DNA of 64,000 bases. Origin: Deltaproteobacteria bacterium (GTDB lineage: Bacteria > Desulfobacterota > Syntrophia > Syntrophales > Smithellaceae). A model generated the notes under the pieces. That model was not told the DNA's origin. It was given only the letters and a program-made list of their open reading frames with translations, and ran no database searches. Below are positions 53,376-61,551 of the stretch, one piece after another. How positions within the stretch are numbered: the stretch's first letter is position 1; each line of letters starts with the position of its first letter. A program made the translations under genes and the position numbers. The stretch is taken from the NCBI GenBank assembly GCA_012729055.1, contig JAAYDW010000057.1, forward strand, positions 62,001-126,000, given 5' to 3'.

Positions 53376-53419
53376 ACGATCCATCCGTATGATGCAGAAA
53401 TTGAGGAGAACGATAAAAA

Positions 53420-53779
53420 ATGGCAAGGATTAAGAGAGGCGTCACCGCCCGCAAGAAAAGAAGAAAAATCTTGAAAATGGCCAAAGGATTCTTTGGAGCG
53501 CGCAGCCGCCTGCTGCGCACCGCCACGGAAGCCGTCAACAAAGCCCTGAGCTACGCGTACCGCGACCGTCGGGGCCGGAAAAGAGAATTCCGGAGGCTTT
53601 GGATTGCGCGGATCAACGCCGCCGCGCGTTTGAACAACATTTCCTACAGCCGCCTGATGGACGGCTTGAAAAAGGCGAACATCGCCCTGGATCGCAAGAT
53701 TCTGGCCGAACTGGCTGTTAACGATCCGCAGGGATTTGCCAGGATTGTGGCCACGGCTAAAGGCGAGCAGGCGGCATGA
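53420..53779 (+). CDS. rplT: 50S ribosomal protein L20
   Basis: 119 residues starting [30 protein letters not shown], the diagnostic bL20 N-terminal tail, with [18 protein letters not shown] near the C terminus. GAGGAG site upstream. In other bacteria L20 represses rpmI-rplT; no such structure was identified here. ATGA overlap with pheS. Confidence 0.97.
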   Translation: MARIKRGVTARKKRRKILKMAKGFFGARSRLLRTATEAVNKALSYAYRDRRGRKREFRRLWIARINAAARLNNISYSRLMDGLKKANIALDRKILAELAVNDPQGFARIVATAKGEQAA

Positions 53780-54792
53780 TAGCGGATCTTCAACAGCTGG
53801 AAAAGGACGCTTTGGCCGAGTTGGACAGCGCCGGAACGGCTGATGCGGTTTTGGCGGTGAGAACAAAATATTTGGGCCGCAAAGGGCTCCTCACCGGGCT
53901 GTTGAGGAACATCGCTTCGGTACCGCCGGAGGAAAAACCGCTTTTCGGCAAGCGCTGCAATGAAGTCAAAGAGATCCTGGAGGCCAGGATCGCGGAGGTT
54001 CAGGAGAAGCAGGCCCGGGCGCAAAAGGAAGACATTCTCGCCCGGGAAAAGATCGACGTCACGCTGCCCGGCAGGGGCGTCCGGCCCGGGCGGGTGCATC
54101 CGGTCACCCAGATTCGCCGTGAAATCTGCGATATCTTCGCCGCGTTCGGCTTTTCGGTGGTGGAAGGTCCGGAAGTCGAACTGGACTATTACAATTTCGA
54201 AGCGCTCAACATCCCCAAAGACCATCCCGCCCGCGACATGCAGGATACCTTCTACATTTCCGACAACATGGTGCTGCGCACCCACACATCGCCCGTTCAG
54301 GTCCGGATCATGGAAAAGGTGCGGCCGCCCGTGCGGATTCTCTCTCCGGGGCGCGTTTACCGGCCCGATTCCGACGTTTCCCATACGCCCATGTTTCACC
54401 AGATTGAAGGCCTGCTCGTCGATCGAAACGTGAGTTTCGCCGACCTCAAGGGCATTCTGAGCGCTTTTCTCAAAAAAGTTTTCGGCGAAGACACCGTGCT
54501 GCGTTTTCGTCCCAGCTTCTTTCCGTTCACCGAACCTTCGGCGGAAGTCGATATCCGCTGCGTCATGTGCGCTGGAAAAGGATGCCGGGTCTGCGGCCAG
54601 TCCGGCTGGCTCGAGATTCTGGGCTCCGGCATGGTCGATCCCGCCGTTTTTCAAAATGTCGGTTACGATCCTGAAATATATACCGGTTTTGCGTTCGGCC
54701 TCGGTCTGGAGCGCATCGCCATGCTGAAATACGGCATTTCCGACATCCGTCTGTTGTTTGAAAACGACATTCGATTCCTCAAACAATTTTAG
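53776..54792 (+). CDS. pheS: Phenylalanyl-tRNA synthetase alpha subunit
   Basis: 338 residues. N-terminal coiled coil (1-90), then the class II catalytic core: [26 protein letters not shown] region with [29 protein letters not shown], and the [16 protein letters not shown] motif, ending [18 protein letters not shown] (motif 3). Together with PheT forms the alpha2-beta2 enzyme. Coupled to rplT. Confidence 0.97.
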   Translation: MIADLQQLEKDALAELDSAGTADAVLAVRTKYLGRKGLLTGLLRNIASVPPEEKPLFGKRCNEVKEILEARIAEVQEKQARAQKEDILAREKIDVTLPGRGVRPGRVHPVTQIRREICDIFAAFGFSVVEGPEVELDYYNFEALNIPKDHPARDMQDTFYISDNMVLRTHTSPVQVRIMEKVRPPVRILSPGRVYRPDSDVSHTPMFHQIEGLLVDRNVSFADLKGILSAFLKKVFGEDTVLRFRPSFFPFTEPSAEVDIRCVMCAGKGCRVCGQSGWLEILGSGMVDPAVFQNVGYDPEIYTGFAFGLGLERIAMLKYGISDIRLLFENDIRFLKQF

Positions 54793-54806
54793 GAGCGTTT
54801 TGTCTC

Positions 54807-57215
54807 ATGCTCGTCAGTCTCAAATGGCTACAAGATTATATTGAACATCAATTAACGGCACAGGAACTGGCCGACAGGCTGACCATGGCCGGCCTGGAAG
54901 TGGATGAAATCAAGACGATCGCCCCTGCATTCAGCGGCGTGGTTGTCGCCGCTATTTTGTCCGTCCGGCCCCATCCGAACGCAGACAAGCTTTCTTTGTG
55001 CGACGTGACGGACGGGACAAAAACCTATCCGATCGTCTGCGGCGCTAAAAATATTCAACCCGGCGACGTCGTGCCGCTGGCGAAAATCGGCGCGGTTATT
55101 CCCGGCGGATACACCATCAAGTCCACCACCCTGCGCGGAGAAAAGTCTGACGGCATGCTCTGTTCGGAAACGGAGCTGGAAATCGGCGATGACGCTTCGG
55201 GCATCATGCAACTGGCTTCCGGACTCGCGCTGGGCACACCGCTTGAAGAAGCCCTGAACCTGGGCGACACGGTGCTGGATGTCAGCATTACACCGAACCG
55301 GTCCGACTGCCTGAGCATGATCGGCATCGCCCGGGAAGTCGCTGCCCTGACCGGCGGAAAAATTCGTCTGCCGGCTGTTAACGTCGTGGAATCGGGCGAG
55401 GACATCGCCTCTTTGTCGTCGGTTTCCATTCTTGATGCCGATGTTTGTCCGCGATACACCGCCCGGATGATTCAAGGCGTCAAAATCGGCGATTCTCCCC
55501 TGTGGATGAAAACGCGGCTGCAGGCGGCCGGCATGCGTCCCATCAACAATGTGGTGGACGTCACCAACTTTGTCATGCTGGAACTGGGACAGCCGCTGCA
55601 TGCCTTCGATTACCGTTTTCTTGAAGAGGGACGCATTGTCGTACGCAAATCAAAAGCGGGCGAAGAATTCGTCTCCCTCGACGGGAAAAGCCGCATTCTG
55701 CCGGACGACACACTCTTGATCTGCGACGGGAAGAAGCCCGTCGCGATCGGTGGGATCATGGGCGGACTCAATTCTGAAGTCAAGGACGATACCCAGATCA
55801 TCTTTCTGGAAAGCGCCTATTTCAGTCCGTCTTCAATCCGGCGTTCGGCCCGCCGTCTGGCCATGCCGACGGATGCCGCATTCCGATTTGAAAGAGGCAT
55901 CGACCCGGGGGGAGTCATTCGGGCGCTCGACCGCGCGGCGCAGTTGATCGCCGAGCTTTCCGGCGGGTCCGTCTGCAGAAACATTTTGGATGAATATCCG
56001 CAACCGGTCAAAACGGTTGAAAACATTCCTCTGCGGCTTTCCCGGGTGCGGGACATCATCGGGACGGATATCGCCGACGAGGATGTCGTTTCTCTTCTGA
56101 AGAGCCTCGGCATGACGGTGAAGCAGGAAGAGAAGGGAAAGTATTTTGTTACGCCCCTGACGTGTCGCGTGGACATTGAAAGAGAAATCGATTTGATAGA
56201 AGAGGTGGTCCGTCTGTACGGCTATGACCGTGTGCCCGTTGCCCTGCCGGCCGTTGCGGTGACGGAAATGGAAGTGATTCCCCGCCTGGCGCTGGAGGAG
56301 AAGGTCCGGCAACTGTTCACCGGCTCCGGTTTTACCGAAACCATTCATTACAGCTTCACGTCGCCCGCTTCCGCCGATGGCCTTGGCATGCCGGCGGATG
56401 ATGAACGGCGCCGTTTCGTGGTCATTCGCAACCCGCTTACGGAAGACCAGTCCGTGATGCGCACCACTCTGGTTTACGGGCTGCTCGAGACGCTTAAGAA
56501 GAACATCAACAACGCTGCTTTCAATCTCAAAATCTTTGAGATCGGGCGCATTTTCCTGTTCCGGAAGGAAGGCGACCTGCCCGAGGAAAGAAATATCGTT
56601 GCCGGCCTGTTGTCCGGGAAGACGAGCGATGATGTCTGGGGCGCCAAGACGAACGTCGATTTCTATGATCTCAAGGGCTCACTGGAAAATATCTTTTACG
56701 ATCTCAAATTGGAAGACTGCGTCTATCGGGTGGAACAAAACGAACCTTTTTTGCATCCCGGCCAATCCTGCGGTATCTACGTCAAGGGGGTCCGGATCGG
56801 AAGTATGGGGCAGGTCCATCCGGAAATCATAAGCGGAATGGATATTCGGGCGCAAGCCTACATATTTGAAATAAATATAGATTTGCTTGAAACAGTCATT
56901 GACCGGCGCATCAGCTACAGAGAAATATCCAAGTTTCCCGCCGTGACTCGCGATGTGGCTTTTGTCGTCCCGGCCGCCATGGAAGCGCGCCAAATGCTCG
57001 AAATAGTTTTAAGCCAACGTGAAGATTTACTTGAAAATGTGGGGATTTTTGATATATACGCGGGTAAAGGTCTGGACGAAGGGACCAAAAGTCTCGGGTT
57101 AAGATTTTCCTATCGTGCACTCGACAGAACCTTAACTGATACGGAAATCAACGGCATCCATGAACGGGTTGTGCGCAATACTGTACGGCTGACCGGCGCT
57201 AAAATCAGGGCCTGA
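54807..57215 (+). CDS. pheT: Phenylalanyl-tRNA synthetase beta subunit
   Basis: 802 residues, start LVSLKWLQDYIEH. An N-terminal EMAP-like tRNA-binding domain (about 40-150), B3/B4 editing domain with GQPLHAFDYRFL, B5 DNA-binding-like domain, catalytic-like core, and the C-terminal ferredoxin-fold anticodon-binding domain (KFPAVTRDVAFVVP to the end). Length and order are standard. 14 bp after pheS. Confidence 0.97.
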   Translation: MLVSLKWLQDYIEHQLTAQELADRLTMAGLEVDEIKTIAPAFSGVVVAAILSVRPHPNADKLSLCDVTDGTKTYPIVCGAKNIQPGDVVPLAKIGAVIPGGYTIKSTTLRGEKSDGMLCSETELEIGDDASGIMQLASGLALGTPLEEALNLGDTVLDVSITPNRSDCLSMIGIAREVAALTGGKIRLPAVNVVESGEDIASLSSVSILDADVCPRYTARMIQGVKIGDSPLWMKTRLQAAGMRPINNVVDVTNFVMLELGQPLHAFDYRFLEEGRIVVRKSKAGEEFVSLDGKSRILPDDTLLICDGKKPVAIGGIMGGLNSEVKDDTQIIFLESAYFSPSSIRRSARRLAMPTDAAFRFERGIDPGGVIRALDRAAQLIAELSGGSVCRNILDEYPQPVKTVENIPLRLSRVRDIIGTDIADEDVVSLLKSLGMTVKQEEKGKYFVTPLTCRVDIEREIDLIEEVVRLYGYDRVPVALPAVAVTEMEVIPRLALEEKVRQLFTGSGFTETIHYSFTSPASADGLGMPADDERRRFVVIRNPLTEDQSVMRTTLVYGLLETLKKNINNAAFNLKIFEIGRIFLFRKEGDLPEERNIVAGLLSGKTSDDVWGAKTNVDFYDLKGSLENIFYDLKLEDCVYRVEQNEPFLHPGQSCGIYVKGVRIGSMGQVHPEIISGMDIRAQAYIFEINIDLLETVIDRRISYREISKFPAVTRDVAFVVPAAMEARQMLEIVLSQREDLLENVGIFDIYAGKGLDEGTKSLGLRFSYRALDRTLTDTEINGIHERVVRNTVRLTGAKIRA

Positions 57216-57249
57216 CGGCGGCCATGACGTTAAATACGGAGGAAGAGAG

Positions 57250-57525
57250 ATGACGAAGATTGATATTATTCAGAATGTTTACGAAAAGCTCGGTTTTTCC
57301 AAAAAAGAATCAGCGGATATAGTTGAATCCGTGTTTGACATCATCAAAGACAGCCTTGCTCAGGGTGAAAGAGTTAAAATCTCCGGTTTTGGGAATTTCA
57401 TGGTGAAAGAAAAACGCGCCCGGCGCGGGCGCAATCCACAGACCGGTGAAGAAATATCCATTACAGCTCGCCGGGTTCTGACGTTCAAATCCTCGCAGGT
57501 CTTGCGCAAAGCTTTAAACGGTTAA
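57250..57525 (+). CDS. ihfA: Integration host factor alpha subunit
   Basis: 91-residue DNA-bending protein: TKIDIIQNVYEKLGFSKKES at the N terminus, the beta-arm region GFGNFMVKEKRARRGRNPQTGEEI with the Pro that intercalates DNA, and a C-terminal helix. The position after pheT is the classic ihfA locus, which distinguishes it from HU. Confidence 0.93.
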   Translation: MTKIDIIQNVYEKLGFSKKESADIVESVFDIIKDSLAQGERVKISGFGNFMVKEKRARRGRNPQTGEEISITARRVLTFKSSQVLRKALNG

Positions 57526-57567
57526 TAACTTCATTCAACTGCGTTGCCAGTCTGAAACTTCAAACGG

Positions 57568-57603
57568 TTTCTCCGTCCGGTTCCGGACGGAGAAATATTT
57601 TGC
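57568..57603 (+). terminator. Hairpin/terminator after ihfA
   Basis: A perfect 13-bp stem (57568-57580 with 57583-57595) followed by TATTTT. The U tract is interrupted, so termination may be partial and allow merR expression. Confidence 0.6.
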
Positions 57604-57651
57604 AGTTTCGAATATCGGGATATTTTTTCTCCGCAGGAATTCAGGAATTGT

Positions 57652-57990
57652 ATGAATATCATCATTCCCGAAAAGGCTTATTTCCGTATCGGAGAAGTGA
57701 GCAAAATCCTGAACGTTGAACCTTACGTGATTCGTTACTGGGAGACGGAATTCAAAACCGTCAAGCCGGTGCGAACAAAAACTTCTCAACGCCTTTACCG
57801 AAGAAAAGACATCGAGGAGTTGTTGACGATCCGCAATCTGCTTTACCAGCAGAGGTTCACGATTAACGGCGCCAAGAAGCAGTTGCTGAAAATGCGCAGT
57901 GAATCCCCTCCGGCGCGCGCCGGTGGTGGTGATGAAACATTAAGGATCATTAAAAGAGAACTGCAGCAAATCAAAAAGATCATCGGGTGA
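57652..57990 (+). CDS. MerR-family transcriptional regulator
   Basis: 112 residues. N-terminal MerR winged helix: YFRIGEVSKILNVEPYVIRYWETEF (about residues 9-33), then LYRRKDIEELLTIRNLLYQQ, and a short C-terminal helix instead of a metal-binding loop. A MerR gene directly after ihfA is a frequent arrangement; the target is unknown. AGGA lies five bases before the ATG. A strong terminator follows directly. Confidence 0.88.
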   Translation: MNIIIPEKAYFRIGEVSKILNVEPYVIRYWETEFKTVKPVRTKTSQRLYRRKDIEELLTIRNLLYQQRFTINGAKKQLLKMRSESPPARAGGGDETLRIIKRELQQIKKIIG

Positions 57991-58024
57991 AAAAAGCCGG
58001 CAAAGACGTTTGCCGGCTTTTTTT
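57991..58024. terminator. Bidirectional terminator after merR
   Basis: Stem GCCGGCAAA / TTTGCCGGC (57996-58004 with 58009-58017) flanked by A5 and T7. It also serves the PxxKW gene on the minus strand. Confidence 0.92.
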
Positions 58025-58050
58025 GCATTTTGTCATCCCCAAATGCGCGG

Positions 58051-58332
58051 TTATTTCTTTTTATTGGCTCTTTTGGACGCTTTGAGCGGATTGATTTTCT
58101 GCGTTTCCTTGATTTCCGTTTTGACATGGGATGCGCTCGGACAATTGCCGTTCATCCATTTGCTTTTCGGATCCGGATAGACTTTGCAGTACTTGCCTGC
58201 TTCGTACTCGAAAATCTTATTGCAATCTCCGCATTTCTCGACGATCGGAGAGCAGCTTCCGCCGAAGAAGCCGCAGCCTTTTTTGCTCATGAAAGCGCAT
58301 TCCACACCCTTTTTTACGGTATCACAAAGCAT
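58051..58332 (-). CDS. PxxKW-family cysteine-rich protein
   Basis: 93 residues from ATG 58332 with AAGGGGG upstream. Nine or so cysteines: VECAFM, GCGFFGGSCSPIVEKCGDCNK, KYCKVYPDPKSKWMNGNCP. The YPDPKSKW segment is the PxxKW signature for which this small anaerobe-specific family is named. The cysteine spacing suggests metal or Fe-S binding, without a signal peptide. The tail is lysine-rich. Function is not known. It is a single-gene unit with its own promoter. Confidence 0.8.
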   Translation of the reverse strand: MLCDTVKKGVECAFMSKKGCGFFGGSCSPIVEKCGDCNKIFEYEAGKYCKVYPDPKSKWMNGNCPSASHVKTEIKETQKINPLKASKRANKKK

Positions 58333-58700
58333 ATTGTAAACAACCCCCTTAGTAAAATTACGTGAAATTTTGGACGTTGCGGAAAAAGAGAAGAAAACGA
58401 ATAACATCCACAGTCGCCGCCGGCTTTAAAACCGGCGTGTCCTTAACAGCAAAAAAAAGGCCTGTCAAGAAAAATTAAAGTCCTTGCCGTCAAAGAGCCG
58501 CATCGACCGAAAACGGAGCGGACCGTCGCCGCGAAAATCAAAATACGGTCGGGAAAAACCAGGCAAAATATTGCATTTTCGGATTTATTTAAAAAAAACA
58601 ATTCCCTGATTAAATTGACTTAGACTGCCATTTGTGTTAGTTCCTTCGGCACGTAAAAATAGGATAATAATCAGGATATGTGCGTCGGGGGCCGCAGCGG
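58333..58700. other. Intergenic region between the PxxKW gene and the PTS genes
   Basis: No gene seen in 368 bp. It holds the PxxKW promoter (58440-58468), a leader hairpin GCCGG/CCGGC (near 58415-58433), an A/T-rich stretch at 58570-58620, and on the plus strand a TTGACT (58615-58620) with weak -10 choices (TAGTTC at 58638, GATAAT at 58663). Confidence 0.6.
58440..58468 (-). promoter_or_regulatory. Promoter of the PxxKW gene
   Basis: Minus strand TTGACA (58468-58463), 17 bp, TAAGGA (58445-58440). The start near 58433 leaves a leader of about 100 nt with a GC hairpin. Confidence 0.5.
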
Positions 58701-59462
58701 ATGAAAAAGGGGGCTTTGTTCGGAATATTTTTGCGGTCGTTATTTATTGCCGCCGCACTGAACTTCCGGCGCATGCAGAATCTCGGTTTCGCCTATGCCA
58801 TGATGCCGGTCATCCGGAAAAAGCAGGACACCGCAGCGGAAACGGATGAGCGGCTCACCCGGCATTTGCAGATGTTTAACACACATCCGTATTTGTCGAC
58901 GCCGCTCATCGGATCGCTTGTCCGGATGGAGGAAGAGCAAGACGGGCCAGACGGCGCGTCGTCCGTTGAGATGGTCAAAAAGAGTCTGTCGGGGCCTTAC
59001 GCAGCGATAGGCGACACTTTTTTCTGGGGGGCCCTTCGGCCCTGCGGGGGAATTGTTGCCGTGGCGCTGTCCGGCCTCGGCTGGGCGCTGGCCCCTCTGG
59101 CCTTCCTCCTGATTTACACTCCTGCGCACATCTGGGTCAGAACCCAGGGATTTCTGGAGGGGTATCGCCGGGGAAAACAGGGGGTTGAATTTGTCCGCAG
59201 AATGGATTTGCCGCGCATTGCCGGACGTCTGCGATGGATATCCCTGGTTGTTCTGGCCGCCTGGGGGGGCTGGCTGGCGCAGAGATTTCCGGTGAGCGCA
59301 GAAGGAATCCCTTCGCCTGCGGCGGCGCCGGCCGCGCTGGCGGTCGTCGTGATCTGCTGGATGCTGATCCGAAAGGGAGTTTCGCAAGTGTATATTTTAT
59401 ACGGAGCAATGATTTTGTTTTTGGTCATGGCGTCGAGAGAATGGTTGGTATTTTGGAAATGA
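58701..59462 (+). CDS. PTS mannose-family EIID-like membrane protein
   Basis: 253 residues from ATG 58701; a GTG at 58680 would add seven. The start KKGALFGIFLRSLFIAAALNFRRMQNLGF is typical of mannose/sorbose-type EIID, followed by HPYLSTPLIGSLVRMEE and GPYAAIGDTFFWGALRP, with four membrane helices toward the C terminus. EIIA, EIIB and EIIC do not lie next to it. Its stop overlaps the HPr start. With EI and HPr it may form a regulatory rather than transporting PTS. Confidence 0.85.
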   Translation: MKKGALFGIFLRSLFIAAALNFRRMQNLGFAYAMMPVIRKKQDTAAETDERLTRHLQMFNTHPYLSTPLIGSLVRMEEEQDGPDGASSVEMVKKSLSGPYAAIGDTFFWGALRPCGGIVAVALSGLGWALAPLAFLLIYTPAHIWVRTQGFLEGYRRGKQGVEFVRRMDLPRIAGRLRWISLVVLAAWGGWLAQRFPVSAEGIPSPAAAPAALAVVVICWMLIRKGVSQVYILYGAMILFLVMASREWLVFWK

Positions 59463-59719
59463 AAACATTTCAATTGAAAAACAAACTGGGGATGCACGCG
59501 CGGGCGGCCGCGTCATTTGTCCGCGTCGCGCAAAAGTATCGCGCGGAGATTGTGATTGAGCGCAACGGCCAAACCGTCAACGGGAAAAGCATTCTGGGTA
59601 TTTTGACTCTTGCCTGTCCGATGGGCGGTATGATAACAGTAAGAGCGGAAGGCGCAGACGCGCCGCAGGCGCTGGCGGAACTGGAAGCGTTGATCGAAAA
59701 TAAATTTGGAGAAGAATAA
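59459..59719 (+). CDS. ptsH: Phosphocarrier protein HPr
   Basis: 86 residues. KLGMHARAAASFV holds the phosphoryl-accepting His13 (His15 in E. coli numbering), and Ser44 in VNGKSILGIL is the usual HPr-kinase site, though no hprK lies here. It transfers phosphate from EI to EIIA domains. ATG overlaps the EIID stop; an in-frame ATG six codons upstream (59441) is possible. Confidence 0.93.
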   Translation: MKTFQLKNKLGMHARAAASFVRVAQKYRAEIVIERNGQTVNGKSILGILTLACPMGGMITVRAEGADAPQALAELEALIENKFGEE

Positions 59720-59727
59720 ACACACAC

Positions 59728-61512
59728 ATGACGGTTGACCAAGGGAAAAAGACTTTTGTTCTTAAGGGCATCGGCGTTTCTCCGGGTGTGGTGATCGGTA
59801 AAGTTTACCGATTTGATCCTCTGGACGCCCAGATATCATTTTACAAACTCAACAACAGCGAACTGGTTCCGCAGGAAATTGAGCGTTTTAAAATTGCCCT
59901 GAAGGAATCAACGCGTCAGCTCCAGGCCATTCAGGAAAATCTCAAAAAAACCAAAGTCACGGAACCGCTTTATATCATTGACGTCCACATCCTGCTTTTG
60001 TCGGACAAGAAATTCATCAACCGCACCATCAAATATATCCGGCGGCTGGGGGTGAACGCCGAATGGGCGTTGCGCATGACGCTCGACCATTACAAGCAGA
60101 TTTTTGAAGGGCTGGACGACGCTTATATCAGCGGCCGCATCAGCGATGTGCAGTATGTCGTTCAGCGGATTCTGCGCAATCTTTCCGGAGAGAAGCATGA
60201 AATTGTCTGGGATGTCGGTCTGGGGGGCGTCGTCATTGTTTCTCACGATTTGTCGCCGGCCGACACGGCGCAGATGAAGCTGGACAAAGTCGTGGGCTTC
60301 GCTACGGACAGCGGTGGCCGGACCTCACATACCGCTATTGTCGCCCGGTCCATGGAGCTGCCCGCGGTCGTGGGGCTCGACAATGTCACACGCTTTGTCC
60401 GGACGGGCGATGATATCATCGTGGACGGAACATCGGGGCTGGTCGTCATCAATCCCTATCCCGACATGCTCAAGCGTTACGAGGAGAAGAAACGCCATTA
60501 CGATGCCGCCAAGGACGAATACCTGAAATATGCCCGTCAGCCGGCCGAGACGACAGATGCCTATCGGGTGCGGATTGGGTCAAACATCGAGTTTGTCGAG
60601 GAAATTCCGTCGGCGATCCTCCACGGCGCAGAGCACATCGGGCTTTACCGGACGGAGTTTCTCTTCATTTACCGTGACGATCTGCCGACGGAGGAAGACC
60701 ACTTCAACAATTACCGCCAGGTGGTGACCGAAAAAAATCTGGCGTGGTCGACGATCCGCACGTTTGACCTGGGCGGCGACAAATTTCCCAACTATCAGAA
60801 GCAGGTCAAGGAACTGAATCCGCAAATGGGACTGCGGGCGATCCGCTTCTGCCTCAAGGAAGTGGATATCTTCAAGACGCAGCTGCGCGCCATCTGGCGG
60901 GTGAGCGCCCTGGGCAAAGTCAAGATTCTGTTTCCGATGATTTCCTGTATCGAGGAAATCCGGGAAGCCAAGCGTCTGCTCGAGGAAACGCGCCGGGAGC
61001 TCGCGGCCGAGGGGGTGCCGGTGGCCGAGCGCATGGAAATCGGCGCGATGATTGAAGTGCCGGCGGCGGCCGTCATCGCCGATCAACTGGCCCGGGAGGT
61101 CGATTATTTCAGCATCGGGACGAACGATCTGATCCAGTATTCGCTGGCAATCGACCGGTCCAACGAAAGGGTAACGTATCTTTACGAGCCGCTGCACCCC
61201 GCCGTCTTACGGTTGATCAAGCAGATTGTGGATGCGGCGCACACGGCCGGCATTCGCGTGGCCATGTGTGGAGAAATGGCCGGCGATCCCCTGTGCTGCC
61301 TGATTCTGCTGGGCATGCGGCTTGACGAGTTGAGCATGAATCACCTGGCCATTCCCCGGATTAAACGCATCGTTCAGCAATCGACGCTGGAAGAGTCCCA
61401 GACACTGCTGGAGCAGGCCTTGACCTACAACAGCGCCGTCGATGTCAGGACCTATGTTCAGGATTACATGAGCGAGCGCTTTCCCGATGAATTTCAGAAA
61501 AAGGAATCCTGA
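59728..61512 (+). CDS. ptsI: Phosphoenolpyruvate-protein phosphotransferase (PTS enzyme I)
   Basis: 594 residues. N-terminal HPr-binding domain, then the phospho-histidine His201 in SGGRTSHTAIVARS, and the PEP-binding TIM barrel: GLYRTEFLF, TFDLGGDKFP, MGLRAIRFCL, GTNDLIQYSLAIDRSN, and the active Cys514 in AMCGEMAGDP. Length is 20 more than E. coli EI. Nine bases after ptsH. It starts the phosphate relay from PEP. Confidence 0.96.
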   Translation: MTVDQGKKTFVLKGIGVSPGVVIGKVYRFDPLDAQISFYKLNNSELVPQEIERFKIALKESTRQLQAIQENLKKTKVTEPLYIIDVHILLLSDKKFINRTIKYIRRLGVNAEWALRMTLDHYKQIFEGLDDAYISGRISDVQYVVQRILRNLSGEKHEIVWDVGLGGVVIVSHDLSPADTAQMKLDKVVGFATDSGGRTSHTAIVARSMELPAVVGLDNVTRFVRTGDDIIVDGTSGLVVINPYPDMLKRYEEKKRHYDAAKDEYLKYARQPAETTDAYRVRIGSNIEFVEEIPSAILHGAEHIGLYRTEFLFIYRDDLPTEEDHFNNYRQVVTEKNLAWSTIRTFDLGGDKFPNYQKQVKELNPQMGLRAIRFCLKEVDIFKTQLRAIWRVSALGKVKILFPMISCIEEIREAKRLLEETRRELAAEGVPVAERMEIGAMIEVPAAAVIADQLAREVDYFSIGTNDLIQYSLAIDRSNERVTYLYEPLHPAVLRLIKQIVDAAHTAGIRVAMCGEMAGDPLCCLILLGMRLDELSMNHLAIPRIKRIVQQSTLEESQTLLEQALTYNSAVDVRTYVQDYMSERFPDEFQKKES

Positions 61513-61551
61513 GCGGCAAAATCCGTTTGCGCCTCTTTTTCCGGATGGGTT

